A stretch of DNA of 62,500 bases from Cristatella mucedo (Eukaryota > Bryozoa > Phylactolaemata > Cristatellidae): assembly GCA_009760855.2 (NCBI GenBank), contig WPIO01000009.1, positions 1,677,501 through 1,740,000 on the forward strand. Reading direction: 5' to 3'. The notes under the pieces were generated by a model. The model worked only from the letters and a program-made list of their open reading frames with translations, was not told the origin of the DNA and did not search any database. Below are positions 22,965 through 35,729 of this stretch, one piece after another. The first letter of the stretch is position 1, and every line of letters starts with the position of its first letter. The position numbers and the translations under genes are program-made.

Positions 22965-23778
22965 TACTTGATAAAGCGCCCTCAGAGAACTTAATCTCTT
23001 TCTAGGCGCTTTACATTTGCTGCTAAGGGAAATGCCATTGAATGGTAAGTAAAATCATGCTTAAAAAACTAACAAAATGAATAACATGGTTAGGGGTGAC
23101 ATGCACAGGGTCAGCATGCAAATGTGGTTAGTGGCAGCATGCACAGTGTCAGCACGCATAAGCACGTGAAGGACGAATCACAGGGACCTACTAAATGCTG
23201 TCCTAAATAGGTGTGTTAAGTTCCTTTTAAATGTGGTCAGGTCAGGGGATGTTCTGACGCAGGTCGGGAGGGATTTCCAGGCTGTGGGAGCATACGAACT
23301 AAATGCACGGTCTCCAAGGATTTAAGGTTTGTACGAGGTATTTGCAGACTGTTGGATTCCGAAAAGCGGGTGGTACGATGCTTGGCCTGATGGGGTAGTA
23401 TGTCGGAGAGATAGGCTGGAGCCATAGAATGAAGGGACCTAAAAGTGAGCGACAAAACCTTGAAGTCAATCCGTTGCTTGACTGGTAGCCAATGCAGGTC
23501 GGCGAGAAGTGGAGTAATGTGGCAACTGCGACGCTCACGACAGACAAGCCTAGCTGCGGAGTTTTGCACCAGCTACAATCGCCTGATTGCACATGCTGGT
23601 AGGCCAGTAAGCAGTGAGTTGCTGAAGTCGAGACGAGATGTCACGAATGCATGGACCAACTTAGACGTGGTATCCTTATCTAAACAAGCCCGAATTTTAG
23701 CAATGTTATAAAGCTGAAAATAGGCAGATTTGACTGTGGAGCTGATATGGTCGTCTAACGAAAGCTCGCTTTTGAATA
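22923..23778 (-). mobile_element. L2/CR1-like LINE family 1, well-preserved 3' half
   Basis: Minus-strand copy with a long (ATT)n tail (22,923-22,963), a complete 3' UTR and a largely readable C-terminal ORF (NSAARLVCRERRSCHITPLL, DLHWLPVKQRIDFKVLSLTF). A frameshift separates the last exon-like block. It is 5'-truncated at the SLDDH-equivalent position and absent from unit B. Confidence 0.87.
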
Positions 23779-24270
23779 GACTTTCAGCCGTAACAACAGA
23801 ATTTCACGGCGAACTTCTGTGGTGCTTAGCAACAAGCTTGTAACCAAAGATGGGAAAATAAGCAAAAACTATAAATTTAAGGCAAAAGAATGTTGTCTTG
23901 ACTTGATTTGAGGTCACGTGACTTTTACCTGCAGTACTGACACAGTGGCCTTTACTCTGACGAGAGAAAGTGCTCGAATCCTAATAACAGCGCTCATACA
24001 TAGCTTTAAACAATCCAACAGCGAGGGATCTTTGAATAAAACTCAATCTGAGTTGCACTGGCTACACCGGCCAGTTATGTTAGATCACTTAGCTATTCAA
24101 CATTTACATGGCTCTTAAGTTTTTTTACGCATGACTCCGGTCAAGCAAACTATTGTGCTGAATAAGCTTGGAAAATAGACCGTTTCAAAGGGGTTTTCTT
24201 ATCGTAATTCCTACTAAAACTACGGTGGTGATCCTTTGCATTATCCTACCTTTTAGCATCGCCGTCTATT

Positions 24271-24584
24271 TACATGACAATCGATGGCCAAGCGACAATA
24301 CGTCTGCTGCCTATGCTCTGCAGTTGCTGGTAAATTCGTCGCCCCGAGGCTCCGAGAATTCCTACTCAAGCGGCAGCACTTGCAGCTCACCGTGCACTCG
24401 CTGACCGGAAGCCCGCCTTGCTCGGCCGATGCCGCTGCGTGGCTCGTTGTTGGCATAATGCCACCGCAGAACAAGACGTCTAAGCCGCGCTCGCAGCCTT
24501 GCTGCACGCACGACCGAAGCAGCAGCACTCGGTTAGGGTTAGCTTCTGCTAGGATGGTGCCCGCTCTCTTTTCAGGTCTCAATC
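24271..24584. other. GC-rich flank of the CT microsatellite
   Basis: Open frames on both strands (24,253-24,582 minus; start of 24,284-25,021 plus) reflect base composition. No recognisable domain. Confidence 0.45.
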
Positions 24585-25002
<418 letters not shown>

Positions 25003-25314
25003 CGTTCGAACGGCACGTTGACGAATCAGACAGGATCTAGCATCCGGCTTCCGCTGCCGCTTTTAAAGATAGCTGACGGAAATGCCGCCCCGCGATGCAC
25101 TTGGTGTTCGCAGGGCGCATCGAAATGCAACCTTGATTGGCGGCGCACGCGGCGAGGCGCAAGAGGGTGAAGTTTGCCTCGCTGCGCGCCAGGCCGCCCG
25201 AAGCTTTAGTGCGTGCAGTCTTCCAAGCAATCGGAAAACGGGCAGCCTTCCAGCGCCGAGCTCGGTGGCATAACTAATGGTGCATCGCGATGGAATCCCT
25301 CGGCTTGGCACGAT
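25003..25314. other. GC-rich stretch, nothing recognised
   Basis: CpG-rich, open on both strands (25,063-25,311 minus; 25,082-25,273 plus), without a motif or paralogue. Confidence 0.4.
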
Positions 25315-26320
25315 TTATCTCCGTCTGTAACTCCACAAAGTCATGAAGACTATGTTGGAGTTACGCAGAAGATTTGTGTATAGCGCACTCACAGCCTAAA
25401 CGACTTTCGGTACGCATACGGTAGTCTACAGACTTAACCTCACGCATCAAAGAGAAAGTGTGAAGCATAGCAGATTCAGGAGATCAGCTGAGGTAGTGAG
25501 TGGCATGGAAGTAGCAGCTCAGGAGTGCATGAACGAATGAGCCATAGTCGGCAGCAGGAGAGTAGTTATTTTTGCTTAAGAATCGTGGAAGTGAGTTCCG
25601 CAGTAGAGGACCTGCAGAGCTAAAGCTTTTGTCGCCAAACGGTCTTTAAGCGGAGGAATAGAACAGCTAATTTATTTTCCATTCAGAACCTGAGCGCACG
25701 AGGAGGCTGGAACTGGTGCAGCAGTTCAGCTAGATACGAAGGAGCCAAGCCGTGGCGGGCTTTGTGAGTCAGCATAAGACCTTTGCTGTGTATCCATTGA
25801 TCAACCGGCTGCCATCCTAGCTCTTTTAGATAGGAGACGCGTAGTCAAACCTCTAGGACTTGAAAACTAGCCTTGAAGCCATATTCATGTCCATTTGCAG
25901 TGGCCTAGTTGCTTGTTTTGGTCGCCCAGTCAAACAGAAATTACAATAATCAAGCCAAGACGCAACTAAGGAGCTAGTTAATTTTTTTGCTAGCAAACAT
26001 GGAAGACAGCTCCTTATCTTAGATAGGGATTGGACGTGATGGCGTGCTGTAGAATCAGTCTTCGAAATGAAGCATTAAAAATTTAGGCAGCTGTCGAGAA
26101 CGACAGCTAAGTTTCGAGCTCGTGGTGATAGTCGCACAGCAGAGTCACCTATTAGAAGAGAAAAGCTTTTTAATCCAGTAACACGCTTAGGGTGTCTTAC
26201 GTGCAGCAGTTCCGTTTTATCGTATTTTACTTTCAAGAAACTTTCCGACATCCAGGATCGAATGCCAGCAAGGCAAGCAGTCAGTTCATCTGTTGCTTCA
26301 GCGTAATCCGACGGTGCGAA
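25315..26320 (-). mobile_element. L2/CR1-like LINE family 2, 5'-truncated and decayed
   Basis: Minus-strand homologue of the better copy at 60,066-61,130: same 3' terminus (ATCTCCGTCTGTAACTCCAC on the plus strand), C-terminal extension, LAPSYLAELLHQF-like block and upstream region up to the end of the palm. Multiple frame breaks. Confidence 0.82.
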
Positions 26321-27300
26321 TTCTCACGGCATAAATGAGCGCTCCGACTCTCTGCCAGTCAAGAGGCAATGAGCGACTGCGAAGTCTCGCTCTGTCGTCT
26401 GCTGGAGCTGCGATTGACGCCCGCTCAGCTTCTCGGTCAGTACGCTAGCGTCGCCGCAGCCGCGCCACGATCCGTCGCCGCGCAGTTCAGGCCTCTCTTC
26501 GCTTGCGGCGGCCAACGGCCGTAGCGGGGCGCGCGCCACAGTAGCGAGTCGCGGAAGGTCTCGCGAGAAGCAAGGAACAGCCCTCCGAGGAAGCCGCCAT
26601 CAGCGGCAGTAAATCTGGCTGGGCAGACTGTCACCAGCCTCTCGCTCGCTTCCGGCGGTAGGGCGACGCTGCTCCAGCAGTGGAGTCTCGACGCAGATTG
26701 AGGTGATCATGCATGGCTCGTCCCGATCCGATAGCTGCCGCGGTCGCCTTCCTCAAGCCAAGTCACGTAGCCTGCGGCTAGGCGAGGCGGGGCGGGGCGG
26801 GTGAGGCGCGCCACTCCGCCGAGCAGCCGCCAGCTAGAGAACGGCGATCCAACAGGCGAACTGCACCGCGTTCGCTCGTGGGAGCACGAGCGCCGCGTCG
26901 ACCTCCGCCGAAAAATAAGCCGTATAAATCGGGCCAAGTTTTGACGTCAGACGCGCGTGTGGGCGTCTGCCCGATGCGGCCGTCTCGCTGCGAGCGCACA
27001 GCGAGAAGCGGAAGCGGGACGCTCTTCGCCGCCGCCGCCGCCCGGGACGCCTCGAAATCGGTGCGGCACTGTGCGAGCATAGCTACCTCTCTCAAGGCCG
27101 TCACGCTAAACGAAAGCCACGCGAGCGCTCCGACATCCGGCGCCGTCGGCGCCGGAGGTTTGAGGACGTGTTCGTATCTAATTTTTTCCCCAACACTTTA
27201 CGTCCAACGTCACATCTTCGCAATTGCTTCAGCAGACAAGGACAAGCCTGTCTCGCCTCTCGGCCTCGCGCGAGGCTCGTGAACTACTGGCTATGCTCGA
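26321..27300. other. GC- and CpG-rich island
   Basis: About 1 kb with high CpG, consecutive GGGGCGGGGC boxes (about 26,786-26,803) and a TATAAA plus TGACGTCA pair downstream. Open frames on both strands (26,324-26,634 minus; 26,778-27,104 minus; 26,878-27,282 plus) look compositional. It could be a promoter region of a gene whose exons lie elsewhere or are not recognisable here. Confidence 0.45.
26786..26949 (+). promoter_or_regulatory. Candidate promoter: GC boxes, TATAAA and a perfect CRE
   Basis: GGGGCGGGGCGGG lies near 26,790, TATAAA at 26,923-26,928 and the palindrome TGACGTCA at 26,942-26,949. Motifs are exact, but a CRE downstream of TATA is unusual and no transcript can be inferred. 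The interpretation is weak. Confidence 0.3.
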
Positions 27301-27739
27301 ATCTCTGTAGTCCCTTGTGAAATACGGCTGTCACTTTAGATTTCTTCACCGTATACTTCGCAATACGCCTCTCAGCCGTAGTCTGTTGAGACTTTGCCAC
27401 TGATAGCAAGGCGAGGAGCTAAATGATGCTCTAGTGCCACCAAGCGTGCCACGGTGCTCACTGGGGGCAAACAGCACGGCATTAAAATTTTCGTACAAAA
27501 AATTGCCGGTCTAGTCCCGTTTAACGGCTGTTCGCCAAATTTTAATGTAAAATTTTGCTTTGCTTTATACAAGAACCTCGTTCTTCTTGCCAAAACTAGT
27601 GTTCTGGCGGTTTCTCTGAAGCGCAAGCAACGTATTCTCATTCCCCGGACTTTGAGCCGCGCGCGAAACCGTAGGGAAAACACTTTCGGAAGTGAGTTTA
27701 GCAAAGAATGGAGATACTGAAAAATATAAAAAGTCGCCT
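27301..27739. other. No gene recognised
   Basis: Overlapping open frames on opposite strands (27,372-27,704 minus; 27,454-27,720 plus) with neither domain nor paralogue. Confidence 0.45.
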
Positions 27740-28310
27740 AAAGATTAATTGCATGGTCAATTTGGATGGTCACGCCTGTCCATCGCGCTCCACGGTCGAC
27801 GGGCCGTTCGTCTTGCGACTTGAGCACCTTTTATAGGACTGTAGGCGAGGGCGTTAGCCACGCGTGGTGCTGCCCAGCACGAGTCCGTTAGTTCACCGCT
27901 AACCACTCAAACTAAAAGGCCGGGCACGTTTACGCTAGAAGACACCGCGTTATGACCGCTCGCCCCTCACTGGCTGGGCTAGCGGCACAATACGTGCAAA
28001 TACCTGAAGCTCGCCGTACGCCAACGATAGCGACACAACGCTCGGTATTCTGCACGCAGCGCTAATACATCACAGTACAGACCGTCGTTACTCCAAGAAA
28101 GCGACTGCGCTCAGGGCCCGTGCCTTATATAGTGGCGAGGTCGTGTAAGTCCCGCGGCAATTGGGTTCATGTGCAATCGTAAATTTCGCTGCTCATAACC
28201 CTCAGCTTTATTGCAGCTATCTCACAAGCGGCTCTCTCAGTTCGAACTTGATGGCCAACCTCGCGGCCCACGATCGCGGTTTGGCTGTCAAGGTTATCGT
28301 TCACAATTGC
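27740..28310. repeat. Third copy of part of the duplicated unit
   Basis: Resembles 17,940-18,130 plus 20,590-20,870 of unit A and 56,050-56,700 of unit B: GCAGCGCTAA, CTCCAAGAAAGCGACTGCG, a TATATA box at 28,126-28,131 and GCTGCTCATAACCCTCAGC. The LINE complex of unit A is absent here too. Confidence 0.65.
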
Positions 28311-28479
28311 TGCTCAAGAACGAAGGGCCGCGCGCGTGCGCGTGAGCTGCGCACGTTTGCAGCGCGAGAGCCGCAGACGACGACGACGAAGTGTCTCGGC
28401 GCGAAGGTGGCGGGCCTTAAGTCGCTGGCCGCTGCGAGCATGAGGTCGGCGCCACACTGCGACTTCGAGTCAAACGTTC

Positions 28480-28930
28480 CCCCATCTGACTAGAGCTTCG
28501 ATCTTTTGACCGGCCGAGCGGGCTCCGAAGGAGAGCTGTCGGGGCTCGTGGGCGCGCGCTGGCGGCGCAACGAAGAGCGAAGCCCCCAAAAGTGAGTTGT
28601 TGCGTTGTCGACGACGGCTGTGTGGTATCGCATGCAGGCCACACATGCGAGCGACGTACATACTGGTGTGGCTGATGTAGTAGCCGTCTGCGTGCTGCTC
28701 CGAACCACGTGGTGTTAAGAGAGAAGAGAGTGGATAGCGTGCGTGCAGGCCAACGCACAGGCAGAAAGTGAATTGCGCTGCGAGGGCGTCACTTGCTGGC
28801 AAAGAGGTCACCCATTGGGCGAGCGGAACATCGGCTGGGGGCGGAACCACGTACGACGACGACACGCCCACAGAGCACCTACACTTTCTTCTCGCAGCTT
28901 CGCCAGCGGCGGCGTTAGGCTCGTAGAGCA
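28480..28930 (-). repeat. Unclassified GC-rich repeat X, minus orientation
   Basis: Similar to 46,330-46,870 and, inverted, to the pieces at 31,235-33,228. Shared landmarks include GAAGCCCCCAAAAGTGAGTTG, TGGATAGCG, CAGGCAGAAAGT and GGGGCGGAAC. No protein or terminal structure was identified. Open frames on both strands reflect composition. Confidence 0.65.
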
Positions 28931-29179
28931 TCTCTGGGAGCCATCTCCGAAAATTCGGCCAGCGGTGCGCCGGGCTAAATCATTAGCCCGCAAGTGCGAG
29001 TAAATCCTTGCTTTTGAGATGACGAAGTGCAACTCTCGTCGTACCGGCTGTTTTCAAGGAGAACGCCAGGACTCTCTCATGCATAGGCACGGCCGATGGC
29101 GTCATGCGGCTTGCTGAAGCTTCGGATTGCTCGAGCCTTTCTCCGTCTTATTTTATGCGATTTCATGCCTGCTGCAGCG

Positions 29180-29868
29180 ACAGTGCTACTTCAATACGAC
29201 CACCACCGCGTGCTCGAAATTTAGGTGTCGTTTTCGACAGTTGCCTAAATTTTAAAAGCTTCATTCAGAAGACTGCTTCTACAGCTAGCCATCACGTCCG
29301 AGCCCTATCCAAGATCAGGAGCTGTCTTTCACAGTGGCTTACAAAACATTTAATTAGCTCCTTAGTTCTGTCTCGGCTTGAATATTGTAATACCCTTGTG
29401 ACTGGGCTACCAAAGAAAGCAACAAGGCCACTGTAGCTGGCTATGAATATGGCTGCAAGGCTAGTTTTCAAGTCCCAGAAGTTTGAGCACGTGTCTCCTT
29501 TGCTAAAAGGGGACACGGGGTCAAAAAAATTTCTCCGCTTAAAAACCGTTGGCAACAGAAGCTTTAGCTCTGTAGGTAATAGACTGTGGAACTCGCTTTC
29601 ACAATCCTTACGCAACAACTGCTCTCCTGCTGCCGACTACGGCTCATCCTTTTCAGCGGCCCTAAGCTGCTACTTCCATGCTACGCACTACCTCAACTGC
29701 TCTCCTGACTCTGCTATGCTTCCCACTTTCTCTTTGTTGCGTGAGACGAAGTCTGTTGGCTACCGGATGCGTACCGAAAGCCGCTCAGGCTGTGAGTGGG
29801 TCATACAAAGCTCTCCTGCGTAACTCAGACATAGTCTGTATGGCTTTGTGGAGTTACAGACCGAGGTA
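29180..29868 (+). mobile_element. L2/CR1-like LINE family 2 with internal deletion
   Basis: Plus-strand copy starting near the RARNLGVVFDSCLNF block. It reads through ASTASHHVRALSKIRSCL, then loses roughly 190 nt between FEHVSPLLK and LRLKTVGNRSF compared with the 43-kb copy, and resumes to the family C-terminus (RMRTESRSGCE) and GGAGTTACAGACCGAGGTACA tail. In-frame stop at 29,434. Inactive. Confidence 0.85.
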
Positions 29869-30257
29869 CATACACACACATACATTCATAATACAGCATA
29901 CTCGAGCCGTTCGCTCCCGGTGGCACGCATCGCGCGTTGTCGATGTGGTCCGCGCTTGTGAGAGCCGCATTAAACCAACAACTGTTTTAAAGCTCGGCGC
30001 TTAAGACGTCAGAAGCAGCAGCTTCGAAGGATCACTGGGTAGAGCAGGATTGGTCCGGGTGAAGACATGCTGCCTTGTAGCGTCCTATCAGAGGTGAGTT
30101 TGTTGTGTTCTGTTCGCGGTCCGTCGCTGAACATTGGTTTCTAGAATTGGAACTGTCAGTTGTAGTCAGTACAGCTATATGGCTATTGGTTGAGGAGCAA
30201 TTTTGCAACAGATGATCAGCGAATCGAGGGGTCAGATAGGTAGGCTTTCCGATACTA
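29869..30257. other. No gene recognised
   Basis: A (ACACAT)-type tail of the preceding LINE, then sequence without a conserved frame. Confidence 0.45.
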
Positions 30258-30365
30258 GCGACCATTCAATCGCGTTTCCCTTTGCAGCAAATGTAAAGCG
30301 CCTAGAAAGAGATTGAGTTCTCTGAGAGCGCTTTATCAAGAGCATTATTATTATTATTATTATTT
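30258..30365 (+). mobile_element. Severely 5'-truncated LINE family 1 tail
   Basis: Only the last part of the 3' UTR, the TGTAAAGCGCCTAGAAAGAG end and an (ATT)n tail (about 30,342-30,363). Confidence 0.8.
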
Positions 30366-30571
30366 TATCATTAAGTGACTCTCAAACCAGATTGAAGATC
30401 TTGCACTTGGGTTGATGCTTACTAAGAAGAAGGTGAAACGCCAGCTAATCTGCTCAGAGAATTTTAATATGAAATGCTTTCTAGGAACTGTCGCCAGATC
30501 GTGAAAATTACCCTAACCCTGGTCTTAGCCGACCTGAGGCAAATACTGGCGAAACTTGAACCTTTTAGCAC

Positions 30572-30805
30572 ATCTAGTTACGAAGAGAGCTCTCACCGTA
30601 AAATATCAAGTCGGTATCAATAATTTAGACAAGTCTGTCCGACATCAGTGGACGTTCAAGGCGTTCATCAGCGGCCATGACATACACCAGCGGCTCTGTG
30701 GTCTAGAGCTCAAATCAGATCCAATACCAATGCCAATATCCGAAAACCCACCTCCCAGTATATCTCATAGCGCCCGCTTTTTCTATGAACTCGGCTATAA
30801 ACAAT
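30572..30805 (+). repeat. Unclassified repeat Y, copy 1
   Basis: The reverse complement of 40,417-40,617 matches it: AAGGCGTTCATCAGCGGCCA, CTAGAGCTCAAATCA, ATATCTCATAGCGCC and CTCGGCTATAAAC blocks occur in the same order. In both copies one frame reads KAFISGHD and then LELKS, suggesting a former coding region of unknown kind. Confidence 0.6.
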
Positions 30806-31234
30806 CCTATACTTTCATGATGACGAATAAGAATTATCCACCGTAATCCGGCTGGTTTGGCTGGTGCTGCATTAAAGTGAGATTTGGCAGCTGTACCGTA
30901 GACGAGTAACCCGACGAATTGCAGTTTTTATTATTCGCTTACAATTAAGGACACTAGGCTTGAGTCGTTAAGACGGAGAGTTGCAGTAATAATTAATAAT
31001 GGTTAGCTTGCATCCACTGCGTTAGAAGTTGATTACGGTGGAGACTAACTGGGGCAGAATAAGCCCCTCCTCCGTGATGGATTGGCAACCTTGGCTGTCC
31101 CCTATATCAACAAATCCAAACCAGCACTAGCGTCGATACCACGTCATGATTTCACTCGATGAGGAATCGCCGAAATTGTTTCACAAACAGGATGGTTTTG
31201 CACTACGAGATTTTATTACTAACACAATTTCCTT
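30806..31234. other. No gene recognised
   Basis: No repeat family or conserved frame identified. Confidence 0.4.
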
Positions 31235-32450
31235 CCGCCCCAGTCGGACTCACACGCCCCTCAGCCCGGCCAACGGGCGGGCTGCCTACCAGCTCCTTAG
31301 GCACTGCGGTCGGGCCGTATCGGCTTACCAAGCGATATTTAATTGCGATGGGTCAGCTGCGATCATGTGGCCAATTCGCCAAGCAGCTACCTACTTTCTG
31401 CTTGTCCGCCGTCTTGGACGGACGCTATTCACCCTCTCTCGCTCTCGTTCCCGCTCTTCCTCTTTTCTCTTCTGTCGCTCTGAATTGGCCAATATGATGG
31501 CTTCGACATTTGCATGTGTACGCTCTGTCGCTTGCGTTGCCTGGGTACGATACAGTCCATGCATCTGCGACATCCAGTCTTGACTACTGTTATTCACCGC
31601 TTGCTGGTCTACCGGCCTGTGCTCTCGGATGCTCACAGCTGTTGCATAACTCTACAGCTAGGCTTGTCTGTTGTGAGCCTCGCAGTTGCCACATCACACC
31701 ACTTCTCGCCGACACGCACTGGCTCCCAGTCAAGCAACGCATCGGCTTCAAGGTTTCGTTGCTCACTTTTAGGTCACTTCATTCTTTGGCTCCAGCCAAC
31801 CTATCAGATCTACTTCCCCCGCCAGGCTAAGCATCGTACGAAGCGCTTTTCATAATCTAACAGTTTACCCATACCTCGTACAAATCTCAAATTCTTTAGA
31901 GACCGTGCCTTTAGCTCGTATGCTCTAAAAGTGTGGAACTCATTTCCGACCTGTATCACGACATCTCCCGACTTGTCTACATTTAGAAAGAACCTAAAAA
32001 CGCATCTATGTATCACAGCAATTAGTGGGTCCCTGCGATGCGTCCTTAATTTGCTTGTGCGTGCTGACACTGTGCACGCTGCCACTAACCCTACTTGTAT
32101 GCTGACCCTCTCCATGTCACCTCTACCATGTTATTCATGTTGTTTATTGAGCATTTGCTTCATCTGATCATTCGGTCGTGCTTCCTTTGCAGCAAATTTA
32201 AAGTGCTTACAAAGAGATTGAGTTCTGAGGATTTTATTTCAAGCGTATTATTATTATTATTATTATAGCCGTCGCCATCATTACCGCCACCAGCTTGCGG
32301 GGCTTCGTTCTTCCTTGCGCAGCCTTTCCGCTTGAGTTCCAAAAAATTGGCGAACCGGAATCGTTGACTCGACAAGCAGCCATCTGCACGTCTATGACTA
32401 CTCGATCACGAAACTCGGGGACCAACTGACCGCGACCAAGCGGTACGCCC
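31235..32450 (+). repeat. Repeat X, plus orientation, split by a LINE
   Basis: The left part ends at TGGGTACGATACAGTCC (31,557). The right part resumes at AGCCGTCGCCATCATTACCG (32,267). In the 46-kb copy these two blocks are adjacent, so the LINE at 31,560-32,266 landed inside X. The right end is uncertain. Confidence 0.6.
31560..32266 (+). mobile_element. L2/CR1-like LINE family 1 inserted in repeat X
   Basis: 5'-truncated at the SRLDFCNS-equivalent position. C-terminal ORF with stops, 3' UTR with degenerate GTGCTTACAAAGAGATTGAG end and (ATT)n tail at 32,247-32,266. Confidence 0.82.
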
Positions 32451-32799
32451 GTCACTACTGCACCGCTACTCGGTGCTGGTAGGCAACGCTCCCCGCCACT
32501 CGTGTACTGTTCGGCTACGTTTAAACACCGCCGCTGACCAGGCGTTGTTTGGCTCCGATTATGCCGCTACGACGCGCTCATCGGAGGAGAATGCCCCAAA
32601 GTGGGTGCTGCACGGCTACTATGCCGACGCCTATGGCTGCCGACCACTGGGCCGTGAACGGCACCTCAACGGTGCTCGGCTCCACGATAGCGTCTGCCGC
32701 GCTTGACGTTCCTGCTCGTGAAAACTTCGCCACCTTTGTTTTCGTCACTTTGACCCTCGCCTCGCCACCAAGGGGGGAGAGACCCTAAACGGGCGTTGC

Positions 32800-33228
<429 letters not shown>

Positions 33229-33238
33229 AATTTAATGA

Positions 33239-34735
33239 ATCTCCGTCTGTACCTCTACAAAGCCACAAAGACTATATGGATGTTACGCAGGAGAGCTTTT
33301 TATAGCGAACTCATAGCCTAAGCGGCTTTCGGTACGCATTTGGTAGCCAACAGACTTCGTCTCACGCAACGAAGAGAAAGTGGGAAACATAGAAGAGTCA
33401 GGAGAGCAGTTGAGGCAGTGAGTAGCATGGATGTAGCAGCTCAGGGCCGCTGAAAAAGATGTGCCATAGTCGGAAGCAGAAGAGCAGCCGTTGTCGTTGC
33501 CTAAGAATCATGGAAGCGAGTTCCACAGTCTAAGACCTGCAGAGCTAGAGTTTCAGTAGCAAATGGTCTTTAAACAAAAGAATGCAAGGGCTAATGTATT
33601 TCCATACAGGACCTGAGGGCACGAGGAGGCTAAAACTGGTGCAGCCGTTCAGCTAGGTAAGGAGGAGCCAAGCCGTAGCGGGCCTTGTGGGTCAGCGTAA
33701 GAACTTTGCTTTGTATCCGTTGATCAACCGGCAGCCATCCATGCTCTTTTAGCAAAGAAGACACATAGCCAAACCTCTGGGGTTTGCACACTAGCCTTCT
33801 AGCTATAGCCATAGCCAGCTGCAGTTGCCTAGTTGCTTTTTTTGGTAGCCCAGCCGAAAGAGAATTACAAAAATCAAGCCGAGACAAAACTAAGAATCTA
33901 GTTAAATTGTCTGCATGCCCCCTGGACAGCTCCTAACCCTAGATAGGGATCAGACGTTATTGCTAGCTGTGGAAGCAGTCTTCTGAATGAAGCTTTTAAA
34001 ATGTAGGCCGTTGTCGAATACGACACCTAGATTTCGAGCATGTGGTAATGGTCATTGTTGCTGCAAAGGATGTAATTTTTAACACGGATGATAGCAGTTT
34101 CAGTGGAGTGCTGCCTCTTGAACTCTGATTGAAACGTTTCTGACATATCATTGCTTTCAACATGTGCTACCAGCTGCTTAGCCACAGCTTTTTCAAGAAT
34201 CTTTGACACAAAAATGAAGAAGAGAAACTGGGCGATAGTTTGCAAGGACCTCTCGGTGTAATCCAGGCTTTTTAAGTATCGGTCTAACGATTGCCGAATT
34301 GAAGGACTAGGGTACAACCCCTTTTTCTAGAGAAGCATTAAAATTCTCAGTTATGGGTGGGCTATTTTCTTCTGCCAGTGATGACCACAGTGATGATGGT
34401 AGAGGGTCTTCATGAGGCAAGCTCTTTTTACTAGACCTTATTAAGGTAGCCACATCGCATGCAGAAACCTCGGAAAACCTTTAAGGAAGTTCACAGATTG
34501 CGATTTCGCAATTGCTTTAGTCAGAGAGAGCGTTATGAAGGCACAAATGTGCACAATTTTTTCAGTAAAGAAGGCTGAAAAATGTTTAGCTGAGCTGTTT
34601 TTATCTGGGGAGTCAAACCTCTCAGCATGAGCTAGTAAATTGTTTACCGTCTCATAAATCTGTTTGGATCTGACTCGCAGGACTTAAGTTTTTAAGTTAA
34701 AAACAACGCCCCGACTTTTTTAAGTTACTGGATGA
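33239..34735 (-). mobile_element. L2/CR1-like LINE family 2, long decayed copy
   Basis: The minus strand runs from the family 3' terminus through the C-terminal region. After an internal deletion near 34,060 it continues into the fingers of the reverse transcriptase ([30 protein letters not shown]) and upstream linker sequence. It is one of the two copies here (with 42,995-44,125) that retain the N-terminal side of family 2. It lacks the YADD block and has many stops. Confidence 0.8.
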
Positions 34736-34862
<127 letters not shown>

Positions 34863-35729
34863 TAGGGCTGTACCGGAATTCAGCTCCGGCTCCGGCTCCG
34901 GCCGAATTCCGGCCAATTTACAAATCCGGCTCCGGCTCCGGCTCCGGCTCCGGCCAAAACTTGGCCGGATTTGGCCGGATTTTTCGAATTTTGGTTGAAT
35001 ATATTACTCGTTCCATTTATAAGAGGAAGGAGCTGGCCCGACGTCCCTGCGCTCTGCGTCGGGAGAGGGTGGGGAGGCCGAGAGGACGTTCAGACGCTGA
35101 TTGAGCACTCCGACGTCAGGTCGTAACGACATGGTTTTGACCTCGGCTCGCGGCGGAACGTTTCCGAGCGCGGTTAGATTCTCAGACGTCAGAGCGGAAC
35201 GCTGCGAGCGGCAGCCCGTCGTCGGTCAGGCCGCACCATAGATTCGTTCGCAGTGCATTTGGTCTCACGAAGCCGCACTTGGCGGAAGCGTTCGGAACTT
35301 CTTCACGGTATACCTTCATTGCAATAGCAGTCACTCTGCAGCCAAGGCGAGACAACGTGCAAATCCGTGCAGGTAACAACACCACTAGCACTGTATATCT
35401 TTTGCGCTTTTTTCCGAAATTTGAGTTTTGCGTAGTGCGCAGTGTTGCTAGCGCCAGACCGCGTCACTACAGAAGTCACTGAACACATTTTGGTTGGTCT
35501 GGTGTGCCGCGACAGCTTTTGGCAGTTAATCGCGCCCCGCTGAAGTACGTAACCTAAAACGGGGCTGCATTCACGTATTTGAATTCTGTACATAGGACCA
35601 GGTCAGTGTGACTGCCGTGGAGAATGCGTGTGTGTGCGTGCAGTGCGCATAAATTGCTGGCTATACGCGTAAAGGGCGGCCTTATAAATAAATCCAAAAG
35701 TCTTTTAATTGTGTTTTATTTTTAACTAG

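Larger units (their letters stand above)
9415..24270. repeat. Segmental duplication unit A
   Basis: Collinear with the unit at 44,965-58,265. Matching anchor blocks include 9580-9720 with 46,900-47,050; 11,580-11,730 with 48,120-48,270; 12,640-13,310 with 50,990-51,560 (promoter and exon 1); 15,000-15,230 with 52,220-52,470 (coding exon); 15,620-16,900 with 52,840-54,120; 16,870-17,800 with 55,110-55,880; 20,580-20,900 with 56,390-56,720; 22,741-22,870 with 57,641-57,770; and 24,150-24,240 with 58,140-58,250. The units differ mainly by transposon insertions. Edges are approximate. Confidence 0.8.

Noticed and set aside
22580-23005. 141-codon arginine-rich frame
   Set aside because: Runs from a GC-rich insertion into a LINE (ATT)n tail, producing an asparagine run. 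Not a real protein.
26878-27282. 134-codon plus-strand frame in the CpG-rich island
   Set aside because: Opposite-strand frames are equally long; GC-rich DNA has few stops. The frame starts upstream of the TATA box it would need.
27372-27720. Opposed frames of 110 and 88 codons
   Set aside because: Mutually overlapping on both strands, no domain, no second copy.
28470-28931. 153-codon minus-strand frame
   Set aside because: Lies in GC-rich repeat X; the 46-kb copy does not preserve the same protein.
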